DNA of 64,000 bases from Rotaria sp. Silwood1 (lineage: Eukaryota > Rotifera > Eurotatoria > Philodinida > Philodinidae), in contig CAJNOP010000003.1 of the NCBI GenBank assembly GCA_905250075.1, forward strand, positions 5,162,177 through 5,226,176, given 5' to 3'. This document shows, piece after piece, positions 33,990 through 46,500 of this stretch. The notes under the pieces were generated by a model, which worked only from the letters and a program-made list of their open reading frames with translations, did not search any database and had not been told where the DNA came from. Position numbers and translations under genes: made by a program. The stretch's first letter is position 1. Every line of letters begins with the position of its first letter.

Positions 33990-36900
33990 TTAATATAAAT
34001 AATGCCGAATTATATGATATATATCATAAATCACAGCGAAGACAAAATAAATCGGAATGATCCATTGAAAATGAATAAACCACCGTGGTAATTGAAAAGG
34101 TAATATATAACGACTAAACAAAACATATGGAAAAAGCTCTGTTTTTTCCAGTGTGCTGAAGAATTAATGTTGCTTACCGATATTCTGCCGTCGAGACTTT
34201 ATAGATCATTATTGCAAGAAATATACCCATTTCAATATTTTGAAAAAGACTTCCAGCTTGTTCAAGAATACTTTTAAAACCCTAAAGTTATTATAAATTA
34301 ATAATTACGATTTCCTAGTGTTTTTTCTGTTTTTTTTTGCAAACCTTTGGATTACTCATTGCAATACCAAAGACCATTGAGAAAATAATTAAAGAAAAAA
34401 TCCATTGAATAATTCTAGAAAAATTTGATAAATTATCATTTCACTAAAATTAACTTCATAATTTAATAGATGAGCCGAAAGTTTTAAGACAAAATATTTG
34501 TTCATTTTTCACTATCTCGAAAGTATTTCTAAAGAGTTAAAAATTATGGGTTATGACTAACAATGAGTAGACAAATCGTTGTTGGGTCTGGCTTGGCGCT
34601 TACTAATGCATGTTCTAGCGAAAAATGTGATGCCATTTTCTACCAGTGTCAATGAGTTCAAGAAATCTTGCGTGATTCGCATGACCTCCAATATTTACCC
34701 TTCGGGAGATTCATTACTTTTTTTAATTCACTAATACTTCATCTATTCTGCATGTTGACGTGTTTGATAGCTCTGTTGTTTACGAAAAACAGGATTTAAT
34801 TTACTATCAAAATTGTGAGTGATCATTACTGAATAATTTTCTCATAAACTTTAAGCACACACGAATCATGAGAATATGACATTCGATAGAAATTTTACAC
34901 CACCCGAAAAAGATATCATTCCCAATGAAAAAGGGTTGTACTGTTCTCAGTCTTAGTAGGATCGAGACCAGAACTATATTATTCGTATCTAGTTATGACC
35001 AGAATTTCCTATTGTTTCTGAATGTAGACTTAGAAATTTTCTTGCGATCAATGAGATGATCATTTGAAAGACCAAAACATAGCTTTGGTGGAAAATTTTT
35101 CCACACACTTGTTTTACATTTATTATTGTAATTCGGAAGTAAATATTGACACCTTTATTAATATATCAACTTGTCGAGTCGAAGGTACCCTACAAAATAT
35201 ACTATTGAAGGTTCTTGTTTGTTTTTCTACAGGTCAATTCAATTTTCGTTTCTCTTAAATCCTCATTTTTGATCAGAAAGTGTTTTATATAGCAAGGTGC
35301 TCTTGAAAAATTGTTTATAATTTCACTTAGATAAAAGATACTGCTTAGTTCAATATAATATTTTGTAAAGAAGTGTTCAATCGACAAAACAAATGACTAC
35401 AATATTTTTTGGCACTTTAAAAAAAGAAATTAATAGGAACTAGCAAATATCTATCGGTTTACCATTCAATCTTATTTTATTGGGGTCTTTAAAAAAATGT
35501 CTTCACTAGTCGCGAACAAAAGCTAAGAAAATATTTCTAAGACATATCTAGAAATATTTTATCTGAAAACTTTCGGTCTACCCATTATTATTTACCGTCG
35601 GATAGTAATATATTGAAAAACATTTCCATATCTTGTTAAACTTGTTTCTGCTTCTAATGCAGGGTTCCAAAATGAATCAACAACACCTTTGACTAGAAAG
35701 ATATAATTTATTAATTAAATAGAATGAAAAATACTCATCTTACTTGTATGATGTAAGGCTGAACCCATAGTCATGAATGAAACCGAAATACTTATTACAA
35801 TAAATAATTGAACAATAAATGAAACATATTGAAAAAATTTGTAATCATCTTTTTCAAGAATCTAATTAAAAACGAAAAAACTCTCTGTTTTTTTTAGTTC
35901 TGTTTTCTAAAACGAACTTTGCTTAAAGGTACTGTTGAAATTTCTCCATTCAATTCCGCTCTTAGAAAAAAAAAAGAACAAAAAATTAAAAGAGAAGATT
36001 GTTTTTCAAAATAAATCTACCTTTGTAAAGACGGCGAATAAATACATTGACCTTGAATTTGTGATTCATTTAAAAGATTAAACGCCATTTGAATTGATTC
36101 ATTTATATTACTTGATAAACATATACTATGTTGCGGAACAACTGCTAATATTGACCAACACCTTTAGAAAACAGATAAATTAAAAAATCAGTTGTTTAAA
36201 AACACTTTATAATAAAAAATTAGCAATCGAATAGATTTCAATTTTTTCTTTTTATTACATGCAATTTGTGACATGCCGAGGAAAGTCGAATGGTATATAT
36301 GTGTGTAAAGAAAGCATTTTAATGCTGCTGCCGTTTACTTTTTAAAAAATATTTTGTTGGAATAGTATTCAGAATATTGATAAATCGGTCCAGTTCACAA
36401 ATGCTGATTATAAAATTTTTAGCCGATACAAATCAGCATTTCATTGTTCTATATATACATAGATTTCTATAATATTTTTAAGAAGACGAGATTTATTGCA
36501 AAGTATAAGTCTTTAGTAATACATATCCTTCAATTTGAACCAAACACTATTCATTTTTACATTAAAATATTAGATCCAAGAGTGTCCTGAGCAGAAAAGA
36601 TAATTCTCTAATCTTGGAAAATTGTCATTTTTTTTCCAATAAAACTAATCTATTTTCTTCGGTTTTTGTTGACTCAGCAATAACCACAAAAAGGGTCAAC
36701 CTACTTTCCATATTGGTGATCTCAAGACACCTCTGATTAGTAGGTCTTGTACATGTATGTTAAATTTTGATTAGAAATAGTTTTAAATGATACTATTTCA
36801 GTTGTTTCGTTTAGGTAAAGAAAAATTATTTGAATACGGAGAGAAAAATAAGGAAAAAAAACATAAATGAAACTAATTGCTCATAGACTTGATCTTCTGA

Positions 36901-39900
36901 AAATTTTCTCAATTGAATATTATTTATCTAATAGAATCGCATTGACTTCTATTACATCATACCAAAGAATATTTAAAATAACACATGTTGTCAAGCCAAG
37001 AAATAAAGCTACATTAAAGCCGATAATCTAAGCACAAAGAAAAGATATCAAACAGATTTTGTCAAAGAAAAAAACAAAACAATATTTAATTTACCTCATC
37101 TCTTGTCTGTTTCAATTTTGAAAACATTAATGGCATCACATTCATTAAACCACCTAAATTATATTTTATTTATCAAATTAAACAAAATTATTTATTTTAC
37201 CTAATGCAATTGTACTCATTAAAAATGAATCTCCAATAGCTTTATAATCATTTGTTACTGGATTTTGTACTTTTAATCCAACTAATAATGTTACAACGAC
37301 CTTCAAAAAAATAAATAACAACATAACATATATAATTAGAATTATTTACCGTTCCAGTAAAAAGTGTCCCTTTAAGAAAAGTTAATACCGATATAATCGG
37401 TTGAATAAATGAATGAAGAAAAATAATGACAAATGTCCATGTCCAACAAAAAACCGGAATCATTTTCATATAACTAAAATTAATTTGATATAATTCATTT
37501 ATTTATTTATCATTCATATAACTTACTTGACATGAAATAAAGTAGTAAATGCTTGACTACCAGCTAGTGCATAGCTCACCAATAAGCATAATCTAATAAA
37601 AACTCTTTTTCGTTTCAGAAAATTAATTAAAAAACACCGACTAATACATACAAACTCAAAAGTACAGTTAATGTAAATAATTGTCGAAGAAAACATGGTA
37701 ATAGAAGCTCTCCAAGTGAATGAAGATTTGGTAAACATCGTTTGATTATATCCACTTTATTGGCTATCGGAAAAAAAGTTAAATTTATCCATAACTTGAA
37801 ATGACAACAAGAAATAAAAAAGAATCATTCATGCAACAAGAAAAACAAACAAAATGCATACACTGTGCGGAATAATATTTAGTAGCAGTAGTAGTAGTTA
37901 TGTCGTAATCATCATCATCGTCGTCTAGCATTAGTGGTACACTAGATTCAACATCGCCTGTTAGAGCACAATAAGCAATATATATATATATATATGTATA
38001 CATATGTATTTACGAATAGAAAAATAGAAACAAACACACAGAAAGAAGACAACATGAAGAATAAAAAAAAATCACCTCTCGAAGGAACAACCATATCTCG
38101 CAATTCGACAAATTCACCGTATTCTAAATATAAATAGAAAAAAAATATTGTCCTTCGTTGTTTTATTAAACTTGATTTGATGGAATTTTAATAATATTTT
38201 CTCGATATGAACTTAAACGTGTGCCAATACGTTGTCGAAGATCAGGATTTTTCTGTGATTTCAATCTTCTCTTTACAAAATCGAATTTCATTTCTTTGAA
38301 AAACAAAAATGTTACAGATTCACACCATGGTAATATTGTTAAATAAATAAAAAATATTCGAAAATAAATATTTAATGTTATATTGAAAGCTGTTATTGTT
38401 AGTGCAGGTAGTATAGCTGTTATATTGCTTAGAACAAATAAAGATACAGATAAAAGTCGTTTTAAAGTTTGATTAACCATAATTGACCGTTCATTTTCTT
38501 CAAATTTTGTTAAGACAAGTGTATAAAAAAAGATTGTTGCTAAACGTTTATGTTTTAATTTAGATATATCTTTGTATGATGTATATATCCATGCAAGTGT
38601 TAATAAATTAAGTATAATGAAGAGTATATAAAGAATTCTTGTTGGTAGCAAGGATGTTTCATTGTCATAATATTGAAAGAAAAAAAAAATTTGTTTTATT
38701 GTTTTACACATATTTATAATAAGTGGATTATCTCCACCCATTGTTAAATGAATAGAAATAAAAAGACTTGAAAGAAAATAAATTAAAATTATTCCAGATG
38801 TTAAACAATATTTTGAATACAATGTACTTTTATAATTTATTGTTGAATCCCAAAAATGTGCTGTTTCACCAATTATAATTATAAATAAATCAAACGTTGA
38901 TAATAATAGGAGAAAATGAATAAAAAATTCAAGAGAAAGACATTTATTATAGATTATTAGACAAAAACAAATTGTAAACGTTGTTAGACAACGAATTATA
39001 CATATAATTAAATGATGAAATATATAGAAATTAATAATTGGACGTTGTTTTGACATTGTCTTTTGACGACAATTTATGACTACATTACACAATCCCGCTA
39101 TTACTTGAGTAATTAACAAAATTGCCAGTGTAAAACTAAGACACATTAATAGGTACAAGCATAAGCGTGGAACAAGTATTACGGTTACCATGATCTAGAA
39201 GTTGATTTTACTGATCAACTGTCTAATGTACCGCGATGCTTATACAAATTTTGTGTATTTATTCTAGCGAAGAAATAGGAGAAACTCTTATGATTAAGCA
39301 TGCATACGATCAATTTTCTTTCTCTTTCTATGTTTTATATAATGATAAAGATTATTTCTATGTTTTTTGATTCTTTATACATTTATGTTGATATCATCCT
39401 ACATTTTGTGTTTCCTACTGAGAAGATTCATTAGGGAAACAGCGATATACAGAAATGTTCTTTCTTAGATTGTAGCAATAATAATCAAAATATCTTTTGA
39501 TATGTACATTAATTAGAAACAGATGTGATGATAAAAAAAACACTAATCTTAAATATGGATCTATCCGTACCCTGTTTTGCTGCTAAATCATAATCTGATC
39601 CGTATGTAGGTAATTCATCTTTTTCCATATGAATCGGTGCATTGTCCTTATCACTCTATATAATATAATAAAACAAACAATAATCTACTTGTTGAACTCT
39701 AACTTACTTGTTGTAAGTTTTCAACATTTCGATAATAAGCCTTTTGTAAAACTTCCGTGAAGAAAAAAACTGTCAATACCTTTAATGAAAGAAATATATA
39801 AGAAAAATAACCAAAATATCTACTCGTTTTTTTTTTTACTTGAACAAAGTAACAGATCAAAAATGAGATTATAAATGGTTGAAAACCACTTTCAGATAAT

Positions 39901-40077
39901 GTCACCGGAAGACCAAGGATACCTGTACCAAGTATCGATGCAATGGCAACGAAATCTATTTAACGATAAGATATAATATATATTTAATTAAAAGAAATTC
40001 TTCAGAACAGCAACAAAAGTCTTACAAAATTGTGAATAATGAGAAACAATTTTGTAAAGAGATTCGCCGAAAGTCAT
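33990..40077 (-). CDS. AAAP-type amino acid transporter-like protein, 19 exons
   Basis: Nineteen exons join in frame to 563 aa: 40077-40026, 39955-39840, 39779-39708, 39655-39571, 38123-38076, 37957-37862, 37763-37652, 37592-37527, 37473-37350, 37300-37201, 37153-37095, 37027-36963, 36161-36021, 35960-35918, 35861-35744, 35692-35596, 34414-34345, 34281-34178, 34113-33990. The first helix carries ILGTGILGLPVTLSESGF, the pattern of the amino acid/auxin permease superfamily (SLC32/36/38), and about ten further helices follow (for example SYALAGSQAFTTLF, LMSTIALGGLMNVMPLMF, VSFMTMGSALHH). A polar acidic loop (DDDDDDYD) lies between helices 2 and 3. Substrate unknown. Intron 4 contains an intronless 7TM gene on the same strand; intron 16 is about 1.2 kb. 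Start codon ATG at 40077 is divergent from the Rieske gene. Confidence 0.75.
37979..37996. repeat. (TA)n tract in transporter intron
   Basis: Uninterrupted TA dinucleotides in the intron between the exons at 38123-38076 and 37957-37862. A simple repeat with no other role evident. Confidence 0.8.
38166..39191 (-). CDS. Intronless seven-helix (GPCR-like) membrane protein
   Basis: A single open frame of 341 aa with seven hydrophobic segments of 20-25 residues: about 5-35, 50-75, 90-115, 130-150, 185-210, 240-270 and 275-300. The basic cytoplasmic tail is typical of a rhodopsin-class receptor in length and layout. The usual DRY and NPxxY motifs are not clear (helix 3 ends GETAHFW), so the family call is tentative. 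It is wholly contained in intron 4 (38124-39570) of the transporter-like gene and on the same strand, so it must be expressed from its own promoter or removed with the intron. Intronless, unlike its host, which suggests retroposition or an expanded single-exon receptor family. Confidence 0.6.
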   Translation of the reverse strand: MVTVILVPRLCLYLLMCLSFTLAILLITQVIAGLCNVVINCRQKTMSKQRPIINFYIFHHLIICIIRCLTTFTICFCLIIYNKCLSLEFFIHFLLLLSTFDLFIIIIGETAHFWDSTINYKSTLYSKYCLTSGIILIYFLSSLFISIHLTMGGDNPLIINMCKTIKQIFFFFQYYDNETSLLPTRILYILFIILNLLTLAWIYTSYKDISKLKHKRLATIFFYTLVLTKFEENERSIMVNQTLKRLLSVSLFVLSNITAILPALTITAFNITLNIYFRIFFIYLTILPWCESVTFLFFKEMKFDFVKRRLKSQKNPDLRQRIGTRLSSYRENIIKIPSNQV

Positions 40078-40622
40078 CGTTTTCTTTTTTTTGACCTAAA
40101 ATGAAAACAATATTTGTACAATCGAAAATAAAAGTTTGAATATGTTACCTTTGTCCTGTGTTTAATAGAAATGAAACTTAATATTCAAAATGGAATCACT
40201 CCAGCTAACGATAATTGAAGAGCAGAGCATAAATTATCGAACAGACACAAATATAAGTGACAATAAATCGGATTAAAAGATAGATACTTTAAATAAAGTA
40301 TAATATAAACTAGTAATAAATATATAACAATTATTGACAAAGAAAAAAAAAAACAAAGCAAAAATTTTCGAAAAAAAATTCAAAGAAATTTGAAAACAAA
40401 AATTTTAATAAATATTCTTAAGCTTGTCAAGCAAATCCAGGAAAACACTCCTACGCATACATGGTTGTCCTATTGTTATATTTTTTAGTGACGGAACAGT
40501 TTCATTCTATTCACCAATCATAAACGAGAAATCCTATTCATTGTTGGTTGGTTAATTTTTAGGTCAATGGCAATGTATTTACTATAGTAGTTGTTTATCA
40601 GACTATTTTCAATTGAAAAAAG
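40078..40622. promoter_or_regulatory. Divergent promoter region, transporter / Rieske oxygenase
   Basis: 545 bp between two head-to-head start codons (ATG at 40077 minus and ATG at 40623 plus). It must hold both transcription starts. No motif can be named with confidence. Confidence 0.4.
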
Positions 40623-41941
40623 ATGATGAATTTCCGTCTGTTACGTTCTTCGCTGTAAATAATGCTGGTTTCTGTTTTGTTTCTATGATTTTGCTGAATT
40701 CAATCGATACGTTTTTTTTTCTTGCTGCTATTTTTGATGAATAAACTTATATATAAATTTCTCAACGTTTTTCTTCTTATAGTGTATTTCAAGTATCATG
40801 TCGTTATTTGAAAACTTGTTCTCCATCAAATAAAACTCAACTTGAACATCTTCTTCAATCATGGTCATCAAAAATACCCGTTGAACGTGCTTTGACACTT
40901 CCATCTGGTTTTTATACATCTCGAGATGTATTTGAACTTGAACGATATGCTATCTTTGGTCAAAATTGGTTATTAGCTGGACGAAAATCTCAATTACAAA
41001 AACCAGGAGATTTTCTAACAGATCGTTTTCTTTCAGAACCATATATAATAAATATTGATAAATCATCAACATTATATGCACATTATAATGTTTGTTGTCA
41101 TCATGGTATGTCTTTATTAAATGACAATCAAGGTCATATTGAAACAAATGAAATAACTTGTCCATATCATGGTTGGATTTATGATTTTAATGGACGATTA
41201 AAAAGAGCATTTCGTTTAAAAACTATTGAACAATTTAAAGCATCAGCTGTTCGTTTAAAACCAATATCAATTCAAACAGTTGGTCCATTTATTTATTTAA
41301 ATTTAAATTTTTTAAATAATGATAATGTTAAAAATGATCTATCACATATTGAACAGATGGATAAAAAATATTTACAACCAACAAATTATGAACAATTAGA
41401 ATATGTGACAAGAAAAAGTTATCATATAAAATGTAATTGGAAAATATTTGTTGATAATTATCTTGACGGTGGTTATCATGTACCTTATGCTCATAAACAA
41501 TTATGTTCTGTTTTGAATATGAAGGAATATAAAACAGTTGTCGATTATCCAAAAACATCAGTACAATATTGTACTGGTATGGAACGAACAGAAGGTAATG
41601 TTTTTTTCATATATATTTATCCTAATTTAATGATAAATCGATATGGACCATATATGGATACAAATTTAGTTGTACCTATTGATGAACGTAATTGTATTGT
41701 TCATATGGATTATTATTATTGTCCTCAATCAACAAGTAAAACCGCTGAAAATTGTTCACAAGAAGATTCGAATGTTGTACAACAAGAAGATATTTATTTA
41801 TGTGAAAATGTTCAACTTGGTCTTGAATCTCAAGCATATGATTCAGGTCGTTATGTTCCAACTGTTGAACATGCTATGCATGATTTTCATAAAACATTAT
41901 TCGACCAATTGGAAAATTATTATACTAATCATGTCAAATAA
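40623..41941 (+). CDS. Mitochondrial Rieske oxygenase, choline monooxygenase-like
   Basis: Exon 1 (40623-40654) and exon 2 (40783-41941) join in frame to 396 aa. The protein begins MMNFRLLRSSLVFQVSCRY, an amphipathic Arg/Ser-rich, acid-free stretch typical of a mitochondrial presequence; the ATG at 40798 is out of frame, so the spliced start is preferred. The Rieske 2Fe-2S cluster ligands are C115/H117 (CCHHG) and C137/H140 (CPYHGW). The mononuclear iron site is in DNYLDGGYHVPYAH (H243, H248). The segment ENVQLGLESQAYDSGRY is characteristic of aromatic ring-hydroxylating oxygenase alpha subunits of the choline/carnitine monooxygenase type. Likely an electron-transfer-dependent monooxygenase on a quaternary amine; the substrate is inference. 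No reductase partner lies nearby. The family is patchy in animals, so horizontal origin is worth testing. Confidence 0.85.
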
Positions 41942-43578
41942 TATGTATTTTGTTTTTTATTAATTATTAACTATTATTTGATATATTGGTAATTTCATTT
42001 CAACTTAAAAATTAATATTTTCAGTTAATTCAAATAACAAGAAAGAAGAAAAATGATAAATATTTTTCTGATATAACTTTTTACTGAATGAAACATTTAA
42101 AGAAATTCTCTTTTTTTTTATTATATTGAATATTGTTAATACGAGCTAAAAAAAATGATCATCAATCGATTTTCTGTTTTTCTATTGACATAGAGAAAAC
42201 ATATTCATATGCTTCTTTATCTTTTACTTTTTGATTAACATTTTATAGATCTTTTTATCTACTTGCTTTTATAAAGATTAACATAATTCGTAATTATGTG
42301 AGCAAGAAAAAACCATAATATTAACTTAAAAATCTCAAACGCATACAAAGTAATCATAAAACTACAAGTGTAAATTTGTGTTACTCATTTTCAATACTCT
42401 TCTATATCAAACCTTGTCTTTTTTTATGTTTTGCTATCATTTGTCAAACATAGAATTCATGTTACTAAGCAATCTCATAAAGTAAATAAATACGTCTATC
42501 GTTTTGAATGCCAAAGTAAGATAACCTTTTTACAGAGAAGTTTTTTACTTGTAAATGATATTTAATTGTCCCCATTTTGTTTTGAAATGAATTCGATAGT
42601 TTTGTTTTCGATATATTAGTTCGTTGGTCTAGATTACAGTAGGCAACAACATGAACATTAGGTAAAAAAACAAAAGTGAACTTTTTCTAAATTTGAATAA
42701 ACAATTATTCACTTTGATTAAAGATTCATTTTTTTTATCAAAAACAAAAAAAATTGTTCGGACTGCTAAATTCATTGAAAAACTTAATCATAAATTCAGT
42801 AGTTTTACAGAAGAACATCATTTAGAGTTCAATCATAAATCATACATAGTCTGAGACTGAGACTTTTGCTCTATCAATTTATAAGAAAAATTTTCTGTCT
42901 AAAGAAAACATTACGCTTTTTACCTTAAACAATTTAAAAAAAAGACGTCTTTACTAAAGTTGATCGCTAGTTTTTTTTTATGTTACTAGTCCGATTTCGA
43001 AGAAAATGTTAAAGAATGTGCTTCTATATCAGGGACATACACGTAATTAGCACAATTAATGCTGGACTGACATACAGATTTTCTAAAAACTTTGGTTTTT
43101 AAAGATTTCTAGAGATTTCTTTTGTCACAAAAGCACTTTCAGAGAAAAATAAAGATATTTGAAATCAGCGTAAAATCCTGTATCGAATGATATACTATTT
43201 ATCAATTTTTAAAGTAAAAAATTTTTTTTGAAAAAAATTTAGTATAAAATTCAACTTCAATGACTTTCCATAATAATTGATCTTTTTTTTTTGAATCAAT
43301 CTTATTTTTGACTACAAATACTAATATTTCTATGAAAAAAAATCGTTTTGGACAGAAATTAAGTTATGTCTACATGTTCAATAGAAACCGCCCACTCTAT
43401 ACACTTCTTTGTTAAACCAAGTCTAATATTTAAACTTGATAAAAGACTTATGAATAAACATAATATCTTTGTCGTTATATTGTTAATTATTATTTTCTTT
43501 TAGATATAATTTAAGACAAAAGACAACGAAGTAATATTGAATCTGAATGCTCCCTAGACGAAATTAAAAAAAGCGACA
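41942..43578. other. Intergenic, carries dispersed repeat B copy 2
   Basis: Non-coding AT-rich sequence between two plus-strand genes. Apart from the repeat at 42855-43400 nothing is recognised. Confidence 0.45.
42855..43400 (+). repeat. Dispersed repeat B, copy 2
   Basis: Partner of 32625-33120, same orientation, with the same ordered anchors (TTTGCTCTATCAATTTATAAG, TTAGCACAATTAATG, GACATACAGATTTTC, GAGAAAAATAAAGATATTTGAAAT, AATATTTCTATGAAA). An old interspersed element with unknown class; ends are not sharp. Confidence 0.6.
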
Positions 43579-46500
43579 ATGAGAAAATTCAAACGAGTTA
43601 TTCATAAACAATTTGGTGGTGTGGGTAATTTTTTTGCAATGATTATTCTAGTCTCCATTACTGTGATTTTTATAAATACATATGTTCTTTCAAAACGAAA
43701 TCGTATGTTTAGACTTTATTTTTTTTTGTTTTTTGTTAAAATGATTTTTTTTTCTCTAGTATCCGATAATCTATCAGATAAAAATTTCCGTACAGGTGAA
43801 CAAATATATAATCAAAATCAAACAGACGAATATCTTTCTTTCCCGCAAGAAAACAAACAAATAAAACGATTATTAGTTCCAGATGCTGGTTAAAGAAAAA
43901 TATCTTATAGATTAGATCTTATTTTTCAAACAAGTTTTATTTTCTTTTTTAGGTTGTGAAATTGATGAAACATGTTCACATGATTCTATTCCATATAAAG
44001 TTATTTCAGGAACTGGAACAGATAAATATCCGATGATATGTTTTAATAATAAATTGTATGTAGTATTATCAATATATATACATTTTAAATTATTTTTATT
44101 TCTTGTTTCATTTAGATTAGTTCATAAAAATTTAAAAGATTCAAAAATTAGTCGTGGATCTAATATAGTAGTAATTGATGGTAAAACTTATGATGTTAAA
44201 TTAGTAGAAACATTTGATACATATCTAGAAGGTAAAGTCAATGTATATATTTATGATAAAAGAAAAGTTTATAACATTCATTTTGTTGTTTTAGAAAATT
44301 TCTTTTTAAGAACTCTAAAATTAAAGATAAACGATGGTGATATTCTGATTTTAGCTAGTTTTGATGAAATGACATATGGGTACGTTCAAAAAGAATTTTA
44401 TTATTGATGCTTTATTTTTTTTTTTTTTTTTATATTCTAGATTAAGAGACGCCTCATTATCATTGTTAGAAAATTATGGTAGTCAATCAATAAAAAAGGT
44501 TAAATATCGAGATTCATTTGTTATGATCGGTCAAAAAGGATTAGCACGTGGAAAAGCTATTGAAATGGTAAGCTAATTATTGTTTGTGTAACGAAATCAG
44601 GAAATGATCTGTAAAATAATTGTTTAGTTCAAGCAAAGATGAAATGTACGGTTCTGTAAGCCTTTTCTCGGACTTGAGTCCACAGAAACATGAATCCACA
44701 GGTGTCTATTTCCTTGATCTCGTTTCTATAAATAGAACTTAAACTAGTGCATTCAATCGAAAATTTTCTTGCTATTTTTGATTTGATGATTTTCAATAAC
44801 AAAGTTTGTTTATCGATTAACTGTTCAACTCTTGCTTTTATTAATAATGTGCTCTTTCAAACTAAGTGAACCTTTTTTTTCTTATTTAATAAGCATCGAT
44901 TGATACGAAAGTGAACAACAGGAAATAATTATAGATTGACTTTTTTCCGGAAAGTAGACAATAAATAGCGAGAACATTGATTTTCTTTATTGTTCATGTA
45001 CACAATGGATGCTAGATATTGGTGAAAAAAAATTCATGTTTGCGTCTGTCAAGTAGAGTTAGACGTCTTCAAAAAATATTCAGAATACGAACCACAGTTC
45101 CAATTTGATTTCTACAGTATTATATTCAACCATAATCATCAAATCATCAGATAGATATGAATATTTTTAATATATTTTGAAAAATTTTCATGATTGAATT
45201 GTTGAGATTAAAGACGTCATGTATTTCAGTACTTAAATAAAGCAATACGATACATATATACTAAAATCTTAAATCTCAAGAATAAAAAAATAAAGATTTT
45301 TCGACATAGATTTAAAAATTGACACATCTATTTGATGATTTAACAGTTCCGGTTGTAAAAAAATCCAAAAAAGTTAGTTTCAGTTCGGTATTACGTTCCA
45401 AGTTTTTGAAACCGTCGAATTACACTGTTGAATCTGAGTCCACAAAGACGTGAACACGTCCATTCGTATTGAAAGGACGAATTACAAAGTGAAATGAATC
45501 GATATAGAGTTAGTGCGAAGTCAGTCTGGTTTTTCTATCGAACAATGTCTTTTCACTTATCATATATAAGCCATGGTTGCAAAGACGATTCACGAAAACA
45601 ATCTCGTATTATTAAGAAGCTTTGACTGAATTTGAATAAGTTATATGTAAAATGACCCATACTAAGACAAAAAAGAACTTGAAAAAATTCATTTTTTAAA
45701 TCAATGATATCTTTAGTTCATTGAAAAGATAATATAAACCTTTTTTTTTATTTTAGCATCAATCAAAAGGTAAACGTGATTTTGGTTCAGCTGCAGACGT
45801 TAGAGGTTGTGCTAAATTTCCTTGTATGTTTGTTTATTTATTTATTTATTGTAAATAATACTTTTTTTTATTGATGATTTAAGTGGGTCAAATAACTCCA
45901 GTTGTAATTCCAAGTATGGAAGTTAATAAAGAAGGAAAAATTGCTGTTGGTAAAACAGTCGAAAATTGTGGTTTAGTTGAAACATGTAAAGAAAATGAAT
46001 TTGCTGTACATGTTTATACTGGAAAAGATAATAATGATGAACCAAAAATATGTGTTGATGGAAAATATGTTATTTCAAAAGGTATTAATGATGCTGGCCG
46101 TGGTTTAAATGTTGTTGTTGTTTCAAATGGTAAAGAAGTTATTCGAACAGGACATTTTGATACATGGAAAGATGGTAATCGAATTAAAACAGAAAAAGAA
46201 ATTTATATTTTATACGTGTCGTTTTTTTTTATTGTTTTAAGATAGTACAAATTTAGAAATCTTTCTTGAAAATCTTGAAGATAATGTTATTATTATTGTT
46301 GTTACATTTGATGAAGCTTCACAAAAGTAAATATTTAGTTAATTTTGTCACATAAACTTCTTCTAATATACATGATAAAGAATAACATTTGTGTATTTGT
46401 TATGCTATGTATGTATTTATTCCGTATAGGAAATTTTATTCGGAGTATATTACATAGAATTGACATAGAGAAAAATAGATTTATATGTTTTCTTTTTGAT

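Noticed and set aside
40808-41941. Rieske gene starting at 40808 (TTG) or at the ATG at 40798
   Set aside because: TTG is not expected as a start in an animal, and the ATG at 40798 is out of frame and stops quickly. A GT-AG intron joining 40654 to 40783 supplies an in-frame ATG and a presequence.
44660-45490. Direct repeat within the POMGNT1-like intron
   Set aside because: Only a short shared core (GAGTCCACARA) with weak surrounding similarity; not strong enough to list as a repeat.
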